This document shows positions 1-11,200 of a stretch of 64,000 nucleotides of DNA, piece after piece (position 1 is the first letter of the stretch; each line of letters begins with the position of its first letter). The position numbers were made by a program, and so were the translations under genes. The notes beneath the pieces were generated by a model. It was not told the DNA's origin. It saw only the letters and a list, made by a program, of their open reading frames with translations, and made no database searches. Origin of the DNA: Lepisosteus oculatus (lineage: Eukaryota > Chordata > Actinopteri > Semionotiformes > Lepisosteidae); the NCBI RefSeq assembly GCF_040954835.1, contig NC_090716.1:8634775-8698774 (forward strand). The letters run 5' to 3'.

Positions 1-1
1 T

Positions 2-644
2 TCCCATGCAAGCAGAACTCTTTGCCAAAAAGGTGGTGGAGATTCAGGCCATTTGGAAGACAACTTTGAAATGGTAAAGGGCAACAGAAAATCGGTGGAG
101 GCCATTTTGGAGGAAAGCACAGAGAAACTGAAAAACCTGTCTCTCCAACAGCAGCAGGGAGGAGGGAACGGAGACAGCCTCAAAAGCTCAGATGCTAGTG
201 ACTTTGAACACATTGAGTCACCCTCACAGGAGGCCGACTCTTCAATGTCAGTAGACAACAGAGAGCTGGAGAACCGGATTCAGACCTCGGATCCAGAGAA
301 CAACTTTCAGTCAGAAGAGCGTTCCGACTCGGATATAAACAACGATCGCAGTACCAGCTCGGTGGACAGCGATATCCTCAGCTCCAGCCACAGCAGTGAC
401 ACGTTGTGCAATGCTGACAATGCCCCCATCCCCTTAGCCAATGGCCTTGACTCTCACAGCATCACCTGCAGTCGGAGGTCAAAAGCGAATGAGGGAAAAA
501 AAGAGACGTGGGACACAGCAGAGGAGGATTCTGGGACAGACAGCGAGTATGATGAGAATGGCAAGAATAAAGGAGAGACCCAGTACATGTACTTCAGAGC
601 AGAGCCATATTCTGCAGATGAAAGCTCTGGAGAAAGACAAAAAT
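2..644 (+). CDS. usp47: USP47 coding exon, acidic Ser-rich linker (5' end not resolved)
   Basis: The frame is open from base 2 to a GTATGT donor at 645, leaving one base of a split codon. The product is low-complexity and acidic, with Ser/Asp/Glu runs (for example [19 protein letters not shown]), a QQQQ-GGG patch and a C-terminal [16 protein letters not shown] motif. No convincing acceptor is visible before it, so the true exon start is probably outside the window. Confidence 0.85.
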
Positions 645-3600
645 GTATGTCTCTCCATATAATCTTCAGGGGCTGAAAAGAAGTGATTCTTATGGGTTGT
701 TTTGGATTCCTGGGGAAGAGCTGCTAATATTCTAGGGGAATAAAATGTTGTAATTGAATAAAATACTGTTCTGTAGAGTTCTTTTTCCATTCAGCATCTG
801 TTTAAGCACAGTTAATTAAGTTATGAAAAAAGCTGACAAAGGAAAGGTAAATTTTAAAGATAAATTATAAGGAAAAAGACATAATTTGGTTGGTTTTTCA
901 AATTCTGTTGTTGCTGTATGGTGTAATTAGCCGTATTAATAGATTTATTAATGTCATTTTAAGAAATGTTTTTTAATACTTTGAGCCTTTAATCAAAACC
1001 TGATTTAAAATACAATATGACTTTGTATTTTGTATGTTATAAACGTTTCTTCATAGTGATTGTGTTAGTAAAATTGCATGTGAATACTATTTAAGTTTAG
1101 TCTGATTTTGCTTGTTTAAATACTTTTAATTTGTAGTGCACTCAGAGTACACAGTGGTGCTGGAATCGTTGTTTATATCCTTGTCAGAGTTCTCTTCTAA
1201 CAGAGTCGGTCTTTTAATATGTGATGAAATGTCTTGTAGGTCTGTTGGTCCATGTTGATAAAAGAATCACACTTGTGGCATTTAAACAAAATTTGGAGCC
1301 ATTTGTGGGAGTTCCATCCTCTCAATTCAAGGTCTTCCGGGTCTATGCCAACAACCAGGAGTTTGAGAGTGTGCGACTCAATGAAACACTTTCTTCATTT
1401 TCAGATGATAATAAGGTGAGTGACTTTGAAAGTTGTCAGTTTTGAGTGCGACGTCTCAGCGTTTTGTGTTTCAGAAAAAATGCCTCATAGACGACCCTGT
1501 TTTCTTTTGACACAGATAACAATAAGGTTAGGAAGAGCACTGAAAAAGGGGGAGTATCGAGTTAAAGTTTACCAGCTTCTGGTGAATGATCCAGAGGTAA
1601 GCACTGAACAGAAAAGGATTCCTTTTTGATGACTTATCACTGTATCACTACAGCATTGAAAATGTGTGCCAGCTGTTTTTTTAGTCGGGACAAGTGACTA
1701 AAATATTTTTAGCTCTCCTGGCACTTTACACTGATTACTAGTAATGTTTTATAGTAAGGGAAATTTACCTTATGAAGTTGAATACTTTAAACATTTTTTT
1801 AATGTGCCACATGTATTGTTTTCCACACCTGAATTCAGCCTTGCAAGTTTTTAGTGGATGCAGTATTTGCTAAAGGAATGACAGTCCGGCAGTCTAAAGA
1901 GGAGCTTTTGCCTCAGCTCAGGGATCTTTGCAGACTGGATCTCAGCATTGACAGGTGAGTAATATTGCACAGAAACAGAAAAACGTTTAGGAAAGACAGG
2001 GGGAAAAATAATTTATACAGCAGATTTTTCGGTAAGTAGTCTGCAGTCTTGTTTTGGAGATATTTTTAAGTGGCAGATGACTTAAGAAATAGACTTCTTT
2101 TAATATATCGGTTTGTCTTTTGCCACAGGAAAAGATTTTTCCAGAACTGCTGCCCTGTCCAATGCCAGTACAGATGAAAGCATATTTGCTTCTTGCTCAC
2201 AGTGACACTGGCTGCATAAAAAACTTGCCTTAGTCCAAGACAAAAGCACTATTTTTTAACCTGTCCAGCAGGAATTGACTCATTGATTTTGCTATTATGT
2301 TGGTTATTATTTAAAATGTCATTTTTAAACGAAATAACTTTCATGTTAAATGATAATTGCATTGTTTTACATTTTATGCATGTTAGATATGTAAAAAGTT
2401 TCTTTATGTACAGTTACTAAGAGTCACACCTGTGACCTTTTTAAAAATAGAGACCCCGAGATATGGAACAACAACAACAATAAAAAATGTATCATCTACA
2501 TCCTTTTATTATAATTTCTCTGATATATAAATAAAAAGTCTTAAAGGAATGTGTTATATACCTGTAACATTATTTTTCCACAGGTTTCGTCTGAGGAAGA
2601 AAACCTGGAAGAATCCTGGAACAGTATTTCTGGACTATCATGTTTATGAGGAAGACATAAACATCTCTAGTAACTGGGAAGTCTTCCTTGAAGTTCTTGA
2701 TGGTAATTGTTTCTATTAGTGCATTAGTAAAATTTTAAACTGCATTTACAGTTTATAACTCTAAAATATTTGCTGTTGTTCTTTGTAACTGGGGGGTTAG
2801 TCTAGCCAACAAGTTATTATAATTGTGTATAATTATGAAAAGGGTAATTTATACAGCGTATTTATTAGACCTTTTATTCAGTTGCATTTAGCTGCTTGAA
2901 AGCTATTGATATTGTAGAGCCAATACAAAGCTAAATCTTTTTAGTCTGAAACATAGAAAGTTACTAGATTAAAGCATTCAAATCATGAGAGGCCATTCAT
3001 CTACACAGCTTAATGGATTTTTTCCAAAGTAGTAACAGTAGGAACTGGCCATTCATAACAGAAGACACACTTGAAAACAAGCAAGAGATGTTGAATTTCT
3101 AACCTTGTGTTCTGACTTCTGACTCATGAGTGTTTTTGTTGATCCTGTAGGCTCTGTGAGCTCTCTATCGGCTGCCTGTTTGGGTGATCGCATAATAAAG
3201 AGTTTGAAATTCACCTCCCCAGTGCTTCTTGTCACGCCAGGGTGTCTTCTCCGCGCTGTGTTGCACACCTACAGTAGCTGTTGCTCTGTCCTTTCACACT
3301 CCCTGCAGAACCGGAGAGGATGAAATCGATGTCTCAGCTCGCAGTGCTGACGCGGCGATGGAGTCCTGCGCAGATGAAGTTAGAGCCGTTCCGGGAGGCG
3401 GTTCTGGAGAGCAGCAGTGTTGATGAACTGAAAGAAAAAGTGAGCTGCCACATTTTAGCATTTCAGTCCCCTTGCCTTAAGACTGAATTATATAAGGAAT
3501 GTATAAATATATTTTGCATTTGTGGTAGACACTCTGTTGCCGTTTGAATTTGCATCCACGCTTTTTGATTGTTTACTTCAGACTAAATTAATATTTTATC

Positions 3601-5768
3601 ACTGATAATGGAATCCTTACACCTTCTCATACAGGCAAACACTGTTAAACTGTCTTAAGTAACAACTGTTTATTCCTGTATTTCCACCACTTGTGGTGGT
3701 TTAGTGAACTTGCAATGTCTTGTTTTTCAGCTCAGTGAAATAAGTGGAATTCCTCTAGAAAATGTAGAATTTGCAAAGGTAATATATTTTTTTTTACATT
3801 TTAAAATGTTACTTTGTGTTTGTTGATGTAAAACAGTAGAATTCTATGAATATTGTTTTTCATCTGTTATTAAAAAAAAAAGAAAAAATGCTTTGGTTAA
3901 ACAGCTCTATTTTGTTTTTCTGCTTATTTCTTGTATTTCTGTATTAAAGGGCAGAGGAACATTTCCATGTGACATCTCAGTACTGGAGATTCATCAGGAT
4001 TTGGATTGGAATCCTAAAGTTTCAACTTTGAACGTCTGGCCTCTCTACATCTGTGATGATGGTGCCGTTGTCTTTTACAGGTAAAACACTGCTATAGATA
4101 TAGTGCAAAACATATGACTTCATGTAGAGTTCAGAATTTACATCGTTAGCTTAAGCTCTCAGTCTGACTTAATGTCCATAATACAACCAATAATTTCTTA
4201 CAGCCTTTAACTTAATTGAAATGCATATACACACATACATAGAGTAGCAGATTTATGTATTGATACCCTTCATCTCCAACAATGTTGTTTGCTAATTTAT
4301 TAAGCTTAATACAGTATAATTTTAGACTGTACTTAAAACTATACTTATATTTTAAACCAGTGTCTCTTCCATGTTTGTGGAAAACACATTTAGGAAGTGG
4401 TAGTTCATTTCCTGTGCATATGCAATTTAAATTACAGGGTGTGAAAATATATTTCTATAACATCCTACATTTATTACCTAACATTTTCAGTCAAAAGCTA
4501 AATTATGCTTTGCCCATTTATAAATGTATGCTGAACCTTTAAGGTAAATCCTTTATGTTCATGCAAACATATATTTTTAAAACATAAGTATGCTTACAGA
4601 AAAGGAGGGAATTTAGTTTTTTCTGGCTGTCAGACAAACCATTTGTGTAAAGAGACACCCACTCTGGAGTAGCTCATTCTGGCTTACCTAAAGATCCCCC
4701 TTAATTCATTTGGTGAAGCATTTGTGGTGCCATGAATCAACCAGATAGCTCCTATACTGTACATAAAATGCTTTAGAATGGAAAGCCATTGAAAATGCAT
4801 TTTGCATGCCAAAAACCTAGGAAGAACAATCATCCTCAAACAGACCCCTGTGGTACTCATTACATTGCTCCATTTTGAGCATTTAAGCCTTATTTAATAA
4901 ACCCTTATGTTTAAAGTTGATCTTATAAATTAGCCTTAATTAGCATTTCCCTAGCCTTACATGTAATAAGATTTTTTGGTTTATAATTAGTCTAGTTTTC
5001 TGCCCTTTGTATGGATGAGTGCTGCATTACCCTATCTTACTATTACCCTGTTTTGCTTCTTTAAGTACAATTGTTAGAGTACCATCAGGATCTGGAGATT
5101 TATCTTAAATGCTTCTAAAGCTTGTGAAATTTGTCTCTATTGTGCTGAAGTGATATATTGCTAATCTCTTTCCTCCTACTACAGTTTCATTGTTTAAATT
5201 TAGTGGTTGTCACTAATGTCTGTTAATCAAGTCACATTTTTGTATCTTTCCTTTGGAAGTATAAATGTATGATGTCTCATGAATTATTAGGTATTAATAC
5301 AAAATATGATTCCTGTAATCATAAGGATTATTATCTGTATTGTGAGATTTTCTGTCATATCACCTATAGTGTTTACTCTTGAAAATTGTAAAGTGGTGTT
5401 TGAATATGTAAAGTTGTCATGTTGTTTTGTAATTCTTTAATACATCTGTAACTCATTCAGAAGGTAATCCTACTGCATTCAGTAGTTTGTAATTAGTCTT
5501 GCATTTAGAATCTGTCCTGTGAGGTTGTATGTTTTAGTCAGAGCAATGCAGTTAAGTCTAGAGATGCTCATAGCTCTCATTTTTTAAATTTAGAGACAAG
5601 TCAGAGGAACTCATGGAGCTATCAGATGAAGAGAGAAATGAGCTCATGAAAAAGGAAAGCAGCCGTCTGCTGAAGACAGGTCACCGAGTAAACTACTCAC
5701 CTCGCAAAGAGAAAGCACTGAAGATCTATTTGGATGGTGCACCAAATAAAGACTCAGGCCAAGACTGA
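2..5768 (+). CDS. usp47: USP47, ubiquitin-specific peptidase 47 (C-terminal part, nine coding exons)
   Basis: USP47 is a cysteine deubiquitinase known to act on DNA polymerase beta and beta-catenin and to bind the SCF-betaTrCP ligase. Only its C-terminal part is here; the catalytic domain lies left of the window. Coding pieces 2-644, 1240-1415, 1516-1596, 1839-1954, 2584-2702, 3309-3439, 3731-3778, 3950-4080 and 5594-5768 total 1620 bases, which is 539 residues plus TGA. Every junction has GT/AG and matching phase. The first piece is an acidic, Ser-rich linker. The rest is the conserved ubiquitin-like C-terminal region, with recognisable stretches such as [21 protein letters not shown] and [19 protein letters not shown], ending at APNKDSGQD. 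Identification is by recalled similarity to vertebrate USP47. No frameshift or internal stop was seen. Confidence 0.95.
1240..1415 (+). CDS. usp47: USP47 coding exon (HVDKRITL block)
   Basis: This 176-base exon lies between acceptor TTGTAG and donor GTGAGT. It completes a Cys codon from the previous exon and encodes [20 protein letters not shown] and then the SSFSDDNK end. It starts the C-terminal ubiquitin-like region. Confidence 0.93.
1516..1596 (+). CDS. usp47: USP47 coding exon ([20 protein letters not shown])
   Basis: This 81-base, phase 0-0 exon has acceptor GACACAG and donor GTAAGC. It encodes 27 residues ending in LLVNDPE. Confidence 0.93.
1839..1954 (+). CDS. usp47: USP47 coding exon ([20 protein letters not shown])
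   Basis: This 116-base exon has acceptor AATTCAG and donor GTGAGT. It ends in phase 2 within the Arg of LDLSIDR. Confidence 0.93.
2584..2702 (+). CDS. usp47: USP47 coding exon ([13 protein letters not shown])
   Basis: This 119-base exon has acceptor TCCACAG and donor GTAATT. It encodes [20 protein letters not shown] and continues to [10 protein letters not shown]. It ends in phase 1. About 630 bases of AT-rich intron precede it. Confidence 0.93.
3309..3439 (+). CDS. usp47: USP47 coding exon ([14 protein letters not shown])
   Basis: This 131-base exon has acceptor CCTGCAG and donor GTGAGC. It encodes [20 protein letters not shown] and ends [11 protein letters not shown] in phase 0. Confidence 0.93.
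3731..3778 (+). CDS. usp47: USP47 coding exon, 48 bases
   Basis: This short phase 0-0 exon encodes [16 protein letters not shown] between acceptor TTTTTCAG and donor GTAATA. Confidence 0.92.
3950..4080 (+). CDS. usp47: USP47 coding exon ([20 protein letters not shown])
   Basis: This 131-base exon has acceptor TTAAAG and donor GTAAAA. It contains the conserved [19 protein letters not shown] stretch and ends in phase 2 within Arg. Confidence 0.94.
4081..5593 (+). other. USP47 last intron, mostly repeat-derived
   Basis: This 1.5 kb AT-rich intron separates the last two coding exons. Its right half carries an antisense CR1-like LINE relic (separate entry). I see no other gene or RNA in it. Confidence 0.7.
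4800..5300 (-). mobile_element. CR1-like LINE fragment, antisense, heavily decayed
   Basis: Read on the minus strand, 5101-5079 gives KSPDPDGT, like the K(S)PGPDGI motif at the start of CR1/L2-type reverse transcriptases. Positions 4856-4839 give VPQGSV, like the GVPQGSVLGP motif further along the same domain. The two motifs are in the right order but closer than usual, so an internal deletion is likely. Stops and frameshifts are abundant. The outer limits are approximate. Confidence 0.6.
5594..5768 (+). CDS. usp47: USP47 terminal coding exon
   Basis: Acceptor AATTTAG is at 5592-5593. The exon encodes [20 protein letters not shown] and then [19 protein letters not shown], ending [12 protein letters not shown] and TGA at 5766-5768. 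This matches the recalled end of vertebrate USP47 closely. Confidence 0.94.
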
Positions 5769-5927
5769 AGCTGGCTCTGTTCTCTGGAGTAGAACTCTAT
5801 AGCTGGCTGCCTGTGGCTATGTAGCATCACCATAGCAGGAATCTTGTTTTGGTGTTAAAACAATACCACCAGTGCTGTATGGCTGATTGCCCACTACTCA
5901 GAGCCCTCGCGGTGTAATATGGCTCAG

Positions 5928-5933
5928 AATAAA
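5928..5933 (+). terminator. USP47 poly(A) signal (AATAAA)
   Basis: A canonical AATAAA lies 160 bases after the USP47 stop codon, so a short 3' UTR would end near 5950. A longer 3' UTR form cannot be excluded. Confidence 0.55.
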
Positions 5934-5950
5934 GTTGTGCACTATAGTTA

Positions 5951-8093
5951 ATTGTACTGTAAAGTTTAAAGGGAATAGCAAAAGATAAATCAGATAACCT
6001 AAAAGAAAACTACATTGAGGATAAAGTAAACAGATGGGTGCACATACTGAGTAGAACAGCTAGGCCTGAACTGGTATTGCTTAGCTTAGTCAGAGCTCTG
6101 CAGAGGCCTGAGAAAGAGCCATTCTTTCACACTTGTGCACATTTACCTCATTTAATTATATAAAAAACAATTGTATCATAACTTAGTTGAAACTAACCCC
6201 AATGATGTCAAAGATAAATCAAAAAGAAATGCTGAGAACAGCTATCTTCCATTCGTTCAATATTATTTTAATACAAATTATGGGTTGTACCATTCTGGAA
6301 AATCAGAAATGTTAAGTGTTCACATACATGATTTCCAATCTTCCTTATTTTGATCAAATTTTGATTCTGGAAATTGAGAAGTATGGGTGTTCATATCCAA
6401 AGTTTCCAATTTTACTTATTTTGATCAAATTTTCATTCTGTAAAATGAGAAGTGTAGGTGTTCAGATCCAAGATTTCCAATCTTCCTTACTTTGATCAAA
6501 CATTAATTGTTGGATGATTTTCAGACTTGGAGTTGAGCAATCTAGTGCTTTCCATCAGCCTTTCTGAGATTGACAGTGTGTATATGTCTGTATGTAAATA
6601 TCTTTCCATTTGTTGCAGTCCTACTAAATCTGACTTCTCTACCCATCAGTCTCCTAAATTCTGAACGATACTGTGTAATTTTAAATCTACTTGTTTATTT
6701 CATACATTTTCTTTTGGTTGGTACATATTAGTTCTCATACTCCCAAGGCTGCTTGGCTTTTTTGTAAATTATTTTGTCTAAGACTTAATGAATGTTAGGT
6801 CTGAATTATATGGCACAGGTTTTAATTTTTGTCTGTATTTAACCATCTTTTGTGTATGTAGATAAGTTTTTTTCCCTCTGCACAACAACATAGTATACAC
6901 ATCCCTTGAGGTGAAAAATGTTTCATGGTGTGCGTTTGGGAAGCCCGCTTGAAATGCCCTAATTACAGATAGGGTGCATTGAAAAGCAGGTTTGGCTTTG
7001 CTGCACAGTTTTACACTGATAGAGCAGGTGTGCATAGTGTGAAAGCACTGCCTAATTTATTAAACGCAACAAATCACAAAAGAGAAGTGTGGTTTTTGGA
7101 AGGTGTCTCATGCTGTTGCAAGCTGTTTACAGTAGACATGCCAATAAAAAGTTTATTATGTTTTATTGTTTTGAGTTTTAAATCGTGTGAACATAGAAGA
7201 GATGATTTTAGAATGGAATTAAAAGGCTTTTTTCATAATTGCAGCATTTTGTCATAAATTAATATATTTACATCTACAAAAATTTAGCTGTATTACCAGT
7301 CAAGTCTTTTTTCAGAATAGTAGGAAATCATATTTGAAATTCAAAAGAATCTTGAGTTTAGACTATTACATCTATTTATATGATCCCAGCTCATTCCAGA
7401 TATTATTCCTTATTATGGAAACCTTCAAACACATGCAGCAGACAAGAGTATATTATTGCAACAGAAATAGGAGAAAAATGTAAAGATCTTTCATGTTTTT
7501 AATTTCTATTCAAGCAAGGTACAGTATATCACTGCAAAATGGAACTGAAGTGATGCAGGCAACAATATTCTCAACTTTAAAGATCAACTTTAAAACACTT
7601 AATATTTTGGTGGGTTTTAATTCTTTTAGATTTTGTGTAAGTGTCCAATTGGATAGTACAGAAACAATGGTGATGTTTATTTTCCTTATTACATTTTTTT
7701 AAAGTAATTATTTTCTGGTTCCCTCAAAAAAATGATTTCTTTGATAAAATGTATCCCTTTTTCCCCCCCAGAGTAAACAAATGTAACAGCAGTTTGTTTC
7801 TATCGGTCTGTCACCAGCACACAGTAACCACAATTGAAATGTGTATTTATAATATGCAGTAATACATTTGTAAGTAATAAGTTTGGACGGATTAAAGAAA
7901 AGCAACACAGAGAAGTGGATGGTCCTGAACTTGTATCTTAGAGTATATTTTACAAAGAGTAATTTAAGATGACATTTTTCCACAATTTAGCAGAACCCTT
8001 GAACTAGGCTAAGGATATAAACACAACTGATATGAGAATATTTGGTCTTATAAGTTGGAACAACTGAATAAAAGATGAAGCATATGTATATAT
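5951..8093. other. Tail-to-tail intergenic spacer between USP47 and DKK3
   Basis: This AT-rich spacer separates the 3' ends of the convergent genes USP47 (+) and DKK3 (-). It contains a short tandem repeat at 6290-6511 and otherwise only short chance ORFs with no recognisable protein. No RNA gene was seen. Confidence 0.6.
6290..6511. repeat. Minisatellite, about 2.7-3 copies of a 70-72 bp unit
   Basis: Unit starts at 6330, 6402 and 6472 share GATTTCCAATCTTCC, TTATTTTGATCAAATTTT, ATTCTG, a GAGAAGT block and GGTGTTCA.ATCCAA. A diverged partial copy covers about 6290-6329. The copies differ by scattered substitutions and a 2-base length change, so the array is old or slowly evolving. Confidence 0.8.
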
Positions 8094-8099
8094 TTTATT
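8094..8099 (-). terminator. DKK3 poly(A) signal (AATAAA on the minus strand)
   Basis: TTTATT on the plus strand reads AATAAA on the minus strand, 100 bases beyond the inferred DKK3 stop at 8199. It is the nearest canonical signal. Confidence 0.5.
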
Positions 8100-8198
8100 A
8101 ACCAGAATCACTTCTGACTAGACTGTAAAGAGTATTTTTACGCAGGATTCTGAAGCCTGTTCCAGCACTTCTGGTTAATTTAAATGTCTATCTCTGAA

Positions 8199-8250
8199 TT
8201 ATCTTTCTTCGTTTGAAGAGTTTCTGCGTCTTTCACAAAGGGAGCCCCGT
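8199..8250 (-). CDS. dkk3: DKK3 terminal coding exon (preferred model)
   Basis: Acceptor TTTTTTCTTGGCAG (minus strand) is strong. The exon starts in the phase left by the previous exon (GG|A) and encodes [16 protein letters not shown] and TAA. Its Cys is the tenth of the second domain. Another frame of the same exon is also open ([20 protein letters not shown]) but would need a different upstream phase. Confidence 0.65.
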
Positions 8251-11200
8251 CTGCCAAGAAAAAATAACAACCATGATTGACTAAAGTGAGCAATAGGCTG
8301 GTCACTAATGAGTTTGTATTTGAACCGCATGCTTATTAAAAAAAAAAAACACCTGTCACTCTTGTAAAATATGTCACTTGATTGCTTGGACAAGCAGATG
8401 CTAATTTTAGACGCCACATCACAATGTCATAATCGTGTAATTGCAGCATTATCTTACTGTAGATGTAATTACAATTAAACAATAAGCATTGGTACTGTAT
8501 ATACTCTCTAAAGTTGAATATACAAATTTAAACCTAAATTACAGAATTTTTACTGTGTAATTATTTCCTTCTGCTCTGAATACAATTAAACAATAAGTAC
8601 TTGTATTTACCCACAAAATGAATCAACTAATTACTTAGTTGTACTACTGTGAAATAGTTACAGGGTTTTGATCAATGTAGTGCATCTCAAATTAATGAAT
8701 GGCAACATCTCCATCTCAGGCCTAATGTGCTCACCATATACATGCTTCAGATTTCATTATATTAATGACAAGTTTAAAAAGAGCAGCTGCTTTTCTGTAG
8801 TTACAGTAACAGCATGATAATTCTGCCAAGTATAACGATAGAAAATATTGACCCATGCTCTTGCTTAGTTCTGTGCAGTCACATACAAATCGGCATCACA
8901 GTCAGGATTTCTAATGACATTTTCAGGTGGAGCAGCCTCAGGAGCAGGGTAGACTTTTCCAACATTACGATTTAAACCCACTGTCTTCACAGAGAGTGTT
9001 TTCACTGCCATATCTGCAGCTATTGAAGCAATGGAAAATGCTGTCCCATCACAAACTTCTAAGCTGTATGCTGACATTTCATGTATTTTAACACATTAAT
9101 GAGCCAGTCTCAGTCAAGATGAGGTATAACCCCGGTGTTTGTTTTTATATGCTGGATTCAAATGAATGAGAAACCTTCTGCAACCTGCAAATTGTAAAAC
9201 ATGTTTTACAACAGACACTCTGCTGAATCTGCTGGCTTTTAAGCTTTTCTCCTTTTTTTTACTATTGACTACCCCAGCTAAGGAGTTTCACACGCTTGTT
9301 CTTACCTTTTGACAATTTTCCGCTCTGAAAAAATTAAATCTTTACAATTGCAAAAGGTAATGTTCCATTTGCAATGATCAATCAGTTTCACACATATATT
9401 GTGAATTGGCTGACATTTATTCTTCCCCGTGCAATCAATAAAAAGATTTTTAGAAGAGCTGGTATTTAAAAGGAGCAATTGTATGATGAGTGATTGTACA
9501 TTCTTCTCACTTAAAAGTGATGAAGTTGAACAATTAAGACTCATGCATTTCACAGCCCATTATGGCTTGTTATCTTGTCAACAATACCAGTCATTAGTCA
9601 TCATCGGCTCTCAAGTCATAACAAAAGGAGCAAATTAAATTGATGCATCACCTTCCTGATTGATGCATACCTTAATTAATGTCCGACTCCCGAATTAACA
9701 TTTTTCTTACCCATGAGGCTGGCATCTGAGTGCCCCGATACATGGGCACGTCTCTCTAGGCCCTTCAGCCTCTATATCCCAGGACAGCAAGTCTAGCAGG
9801 CTATTGGCATGGCTGTGGCATCGCTCCCCCTCACCAGGTTTTGGGGTACAAATGGGGAACAACAGGGCTACAGACAAAGTAGTACATGTAAAGCGATAAA
9901 GATGCAACCAACAAAGCACAAGTGCTGCAATAATTATAATTATAGTAATGCATTTCTAAAAATGTAAACATTCAAAGTAATGTAAAACAACCGGTCATGG
10001 AGCATTTATCATCTTTTTATATCTAGCATATCTGAGGTTAGATATGGGATGCACTCACTGCGATTATGGATGTTACTGTAGAAAACAATTTAAATGATGA
10101 TTTAATTTGAAGAATAAGATTCGCAGGTGTCCTTACTTTTGTGGAAGGCGCAGCACAGGCCAGTGCTGCAGTCCGTCTGGTACTGACAGATGCTGCCTGC
10201 CTCTCCTTTGGCTACGCCGTTTGAGCACTGTCCCAGAATGCAGAGCTGGTCGTTGCAGCATTCTTCGTCTTTGGTGCATTTCTCCATTTCAAAAAGAAAA
10301 ATGAAGCATAGCCTCAGGATGTGTGCAGCTACTGTAGATTAAATATCTATTGGAAAATACTGTGTACTTGTACAGTTAATAATAAACATTATTTACATAA
10401 TTACAGGCTTCCACTCCTTGTAAAATATTATTTTGATAAAAGTTATACATTCCAAAATATGAAACAAATAACACTTCAAATATGAATCACAATTACATAC
10501 ATAGCCTGTATCTATTGCCAGAGAGCCATCTGTGCATGGTAAGAGTCATGGTAACCCAGAATCCACCCTGGTATGTAGACTACAATTGTTATTTCGGGCA
10601 AAATTATTTCTTCCTGGTTGTCAGTCATAATGTACTTTCTACTGTGCAAATTAACTTGCACATAATTTCCAGTGAAACCCTGCCAAAAATATCCTAACAA
10701 AGCTTTTGATGTCTCTGCTCACACATCCTGTTTTTTTTTTCAGTTGCAATTTTACTGGAGAGTTGAGGACATGTTTAAAAACAATTTACAATTGGAAAAA
10801 AAATAACCTTACATGTTTTGGATTTAACCTTAGGTGGCAGGACGTTTGAATTCAACACTGATCTGGTTCAGTCCTAACCCTACCCTTATCTTTGTTACTA
10901 CCCTATAGTAAAGAACGGTTGATTAAGCTTGTGAAGAAAATAACACAAAGGAATAAAGAAACGGACTAGGAATCTTCTCAGAACATTCAAAATTTATAAA
11001 AAAAGAATGTAAATGAGAAGATTATAGCTTTCCAATCTCTTGAAAATGGCAAGACACAAGTTTGTCAGAAAAGCAGAAATGATTTGTGGCTAAAAACAAG
11101 ACATTAAATGTGTACTTTGCAGCCAAATGTGAAGCCATTAACTTCATGGTAAAGAACTATGTCACAATACGTACCGAATCCTGTGTCTTACAGGGTAAGC

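Noticed and set aside
9302..9341. Possible 19-base microexon on the minus strand (TTTTTTCAG then GTAAGA)
   Set aside because: It would restore phase 0, and both downstream candidate exons would then hit an early stop or the wrong frame. Probably a chance pair of splice motifs.
10512..10700. Minus-strand ORF containing [11 protein letters not shown], slightly like the human DKK3 tail (QDGEILLPREV)
   Set aside because: It lies upstream of exons 10281-10137 and 9867-9711 in transcript order, so it cannot encode the C-terminus. The similarity is six or seven residues and the rest does not match.
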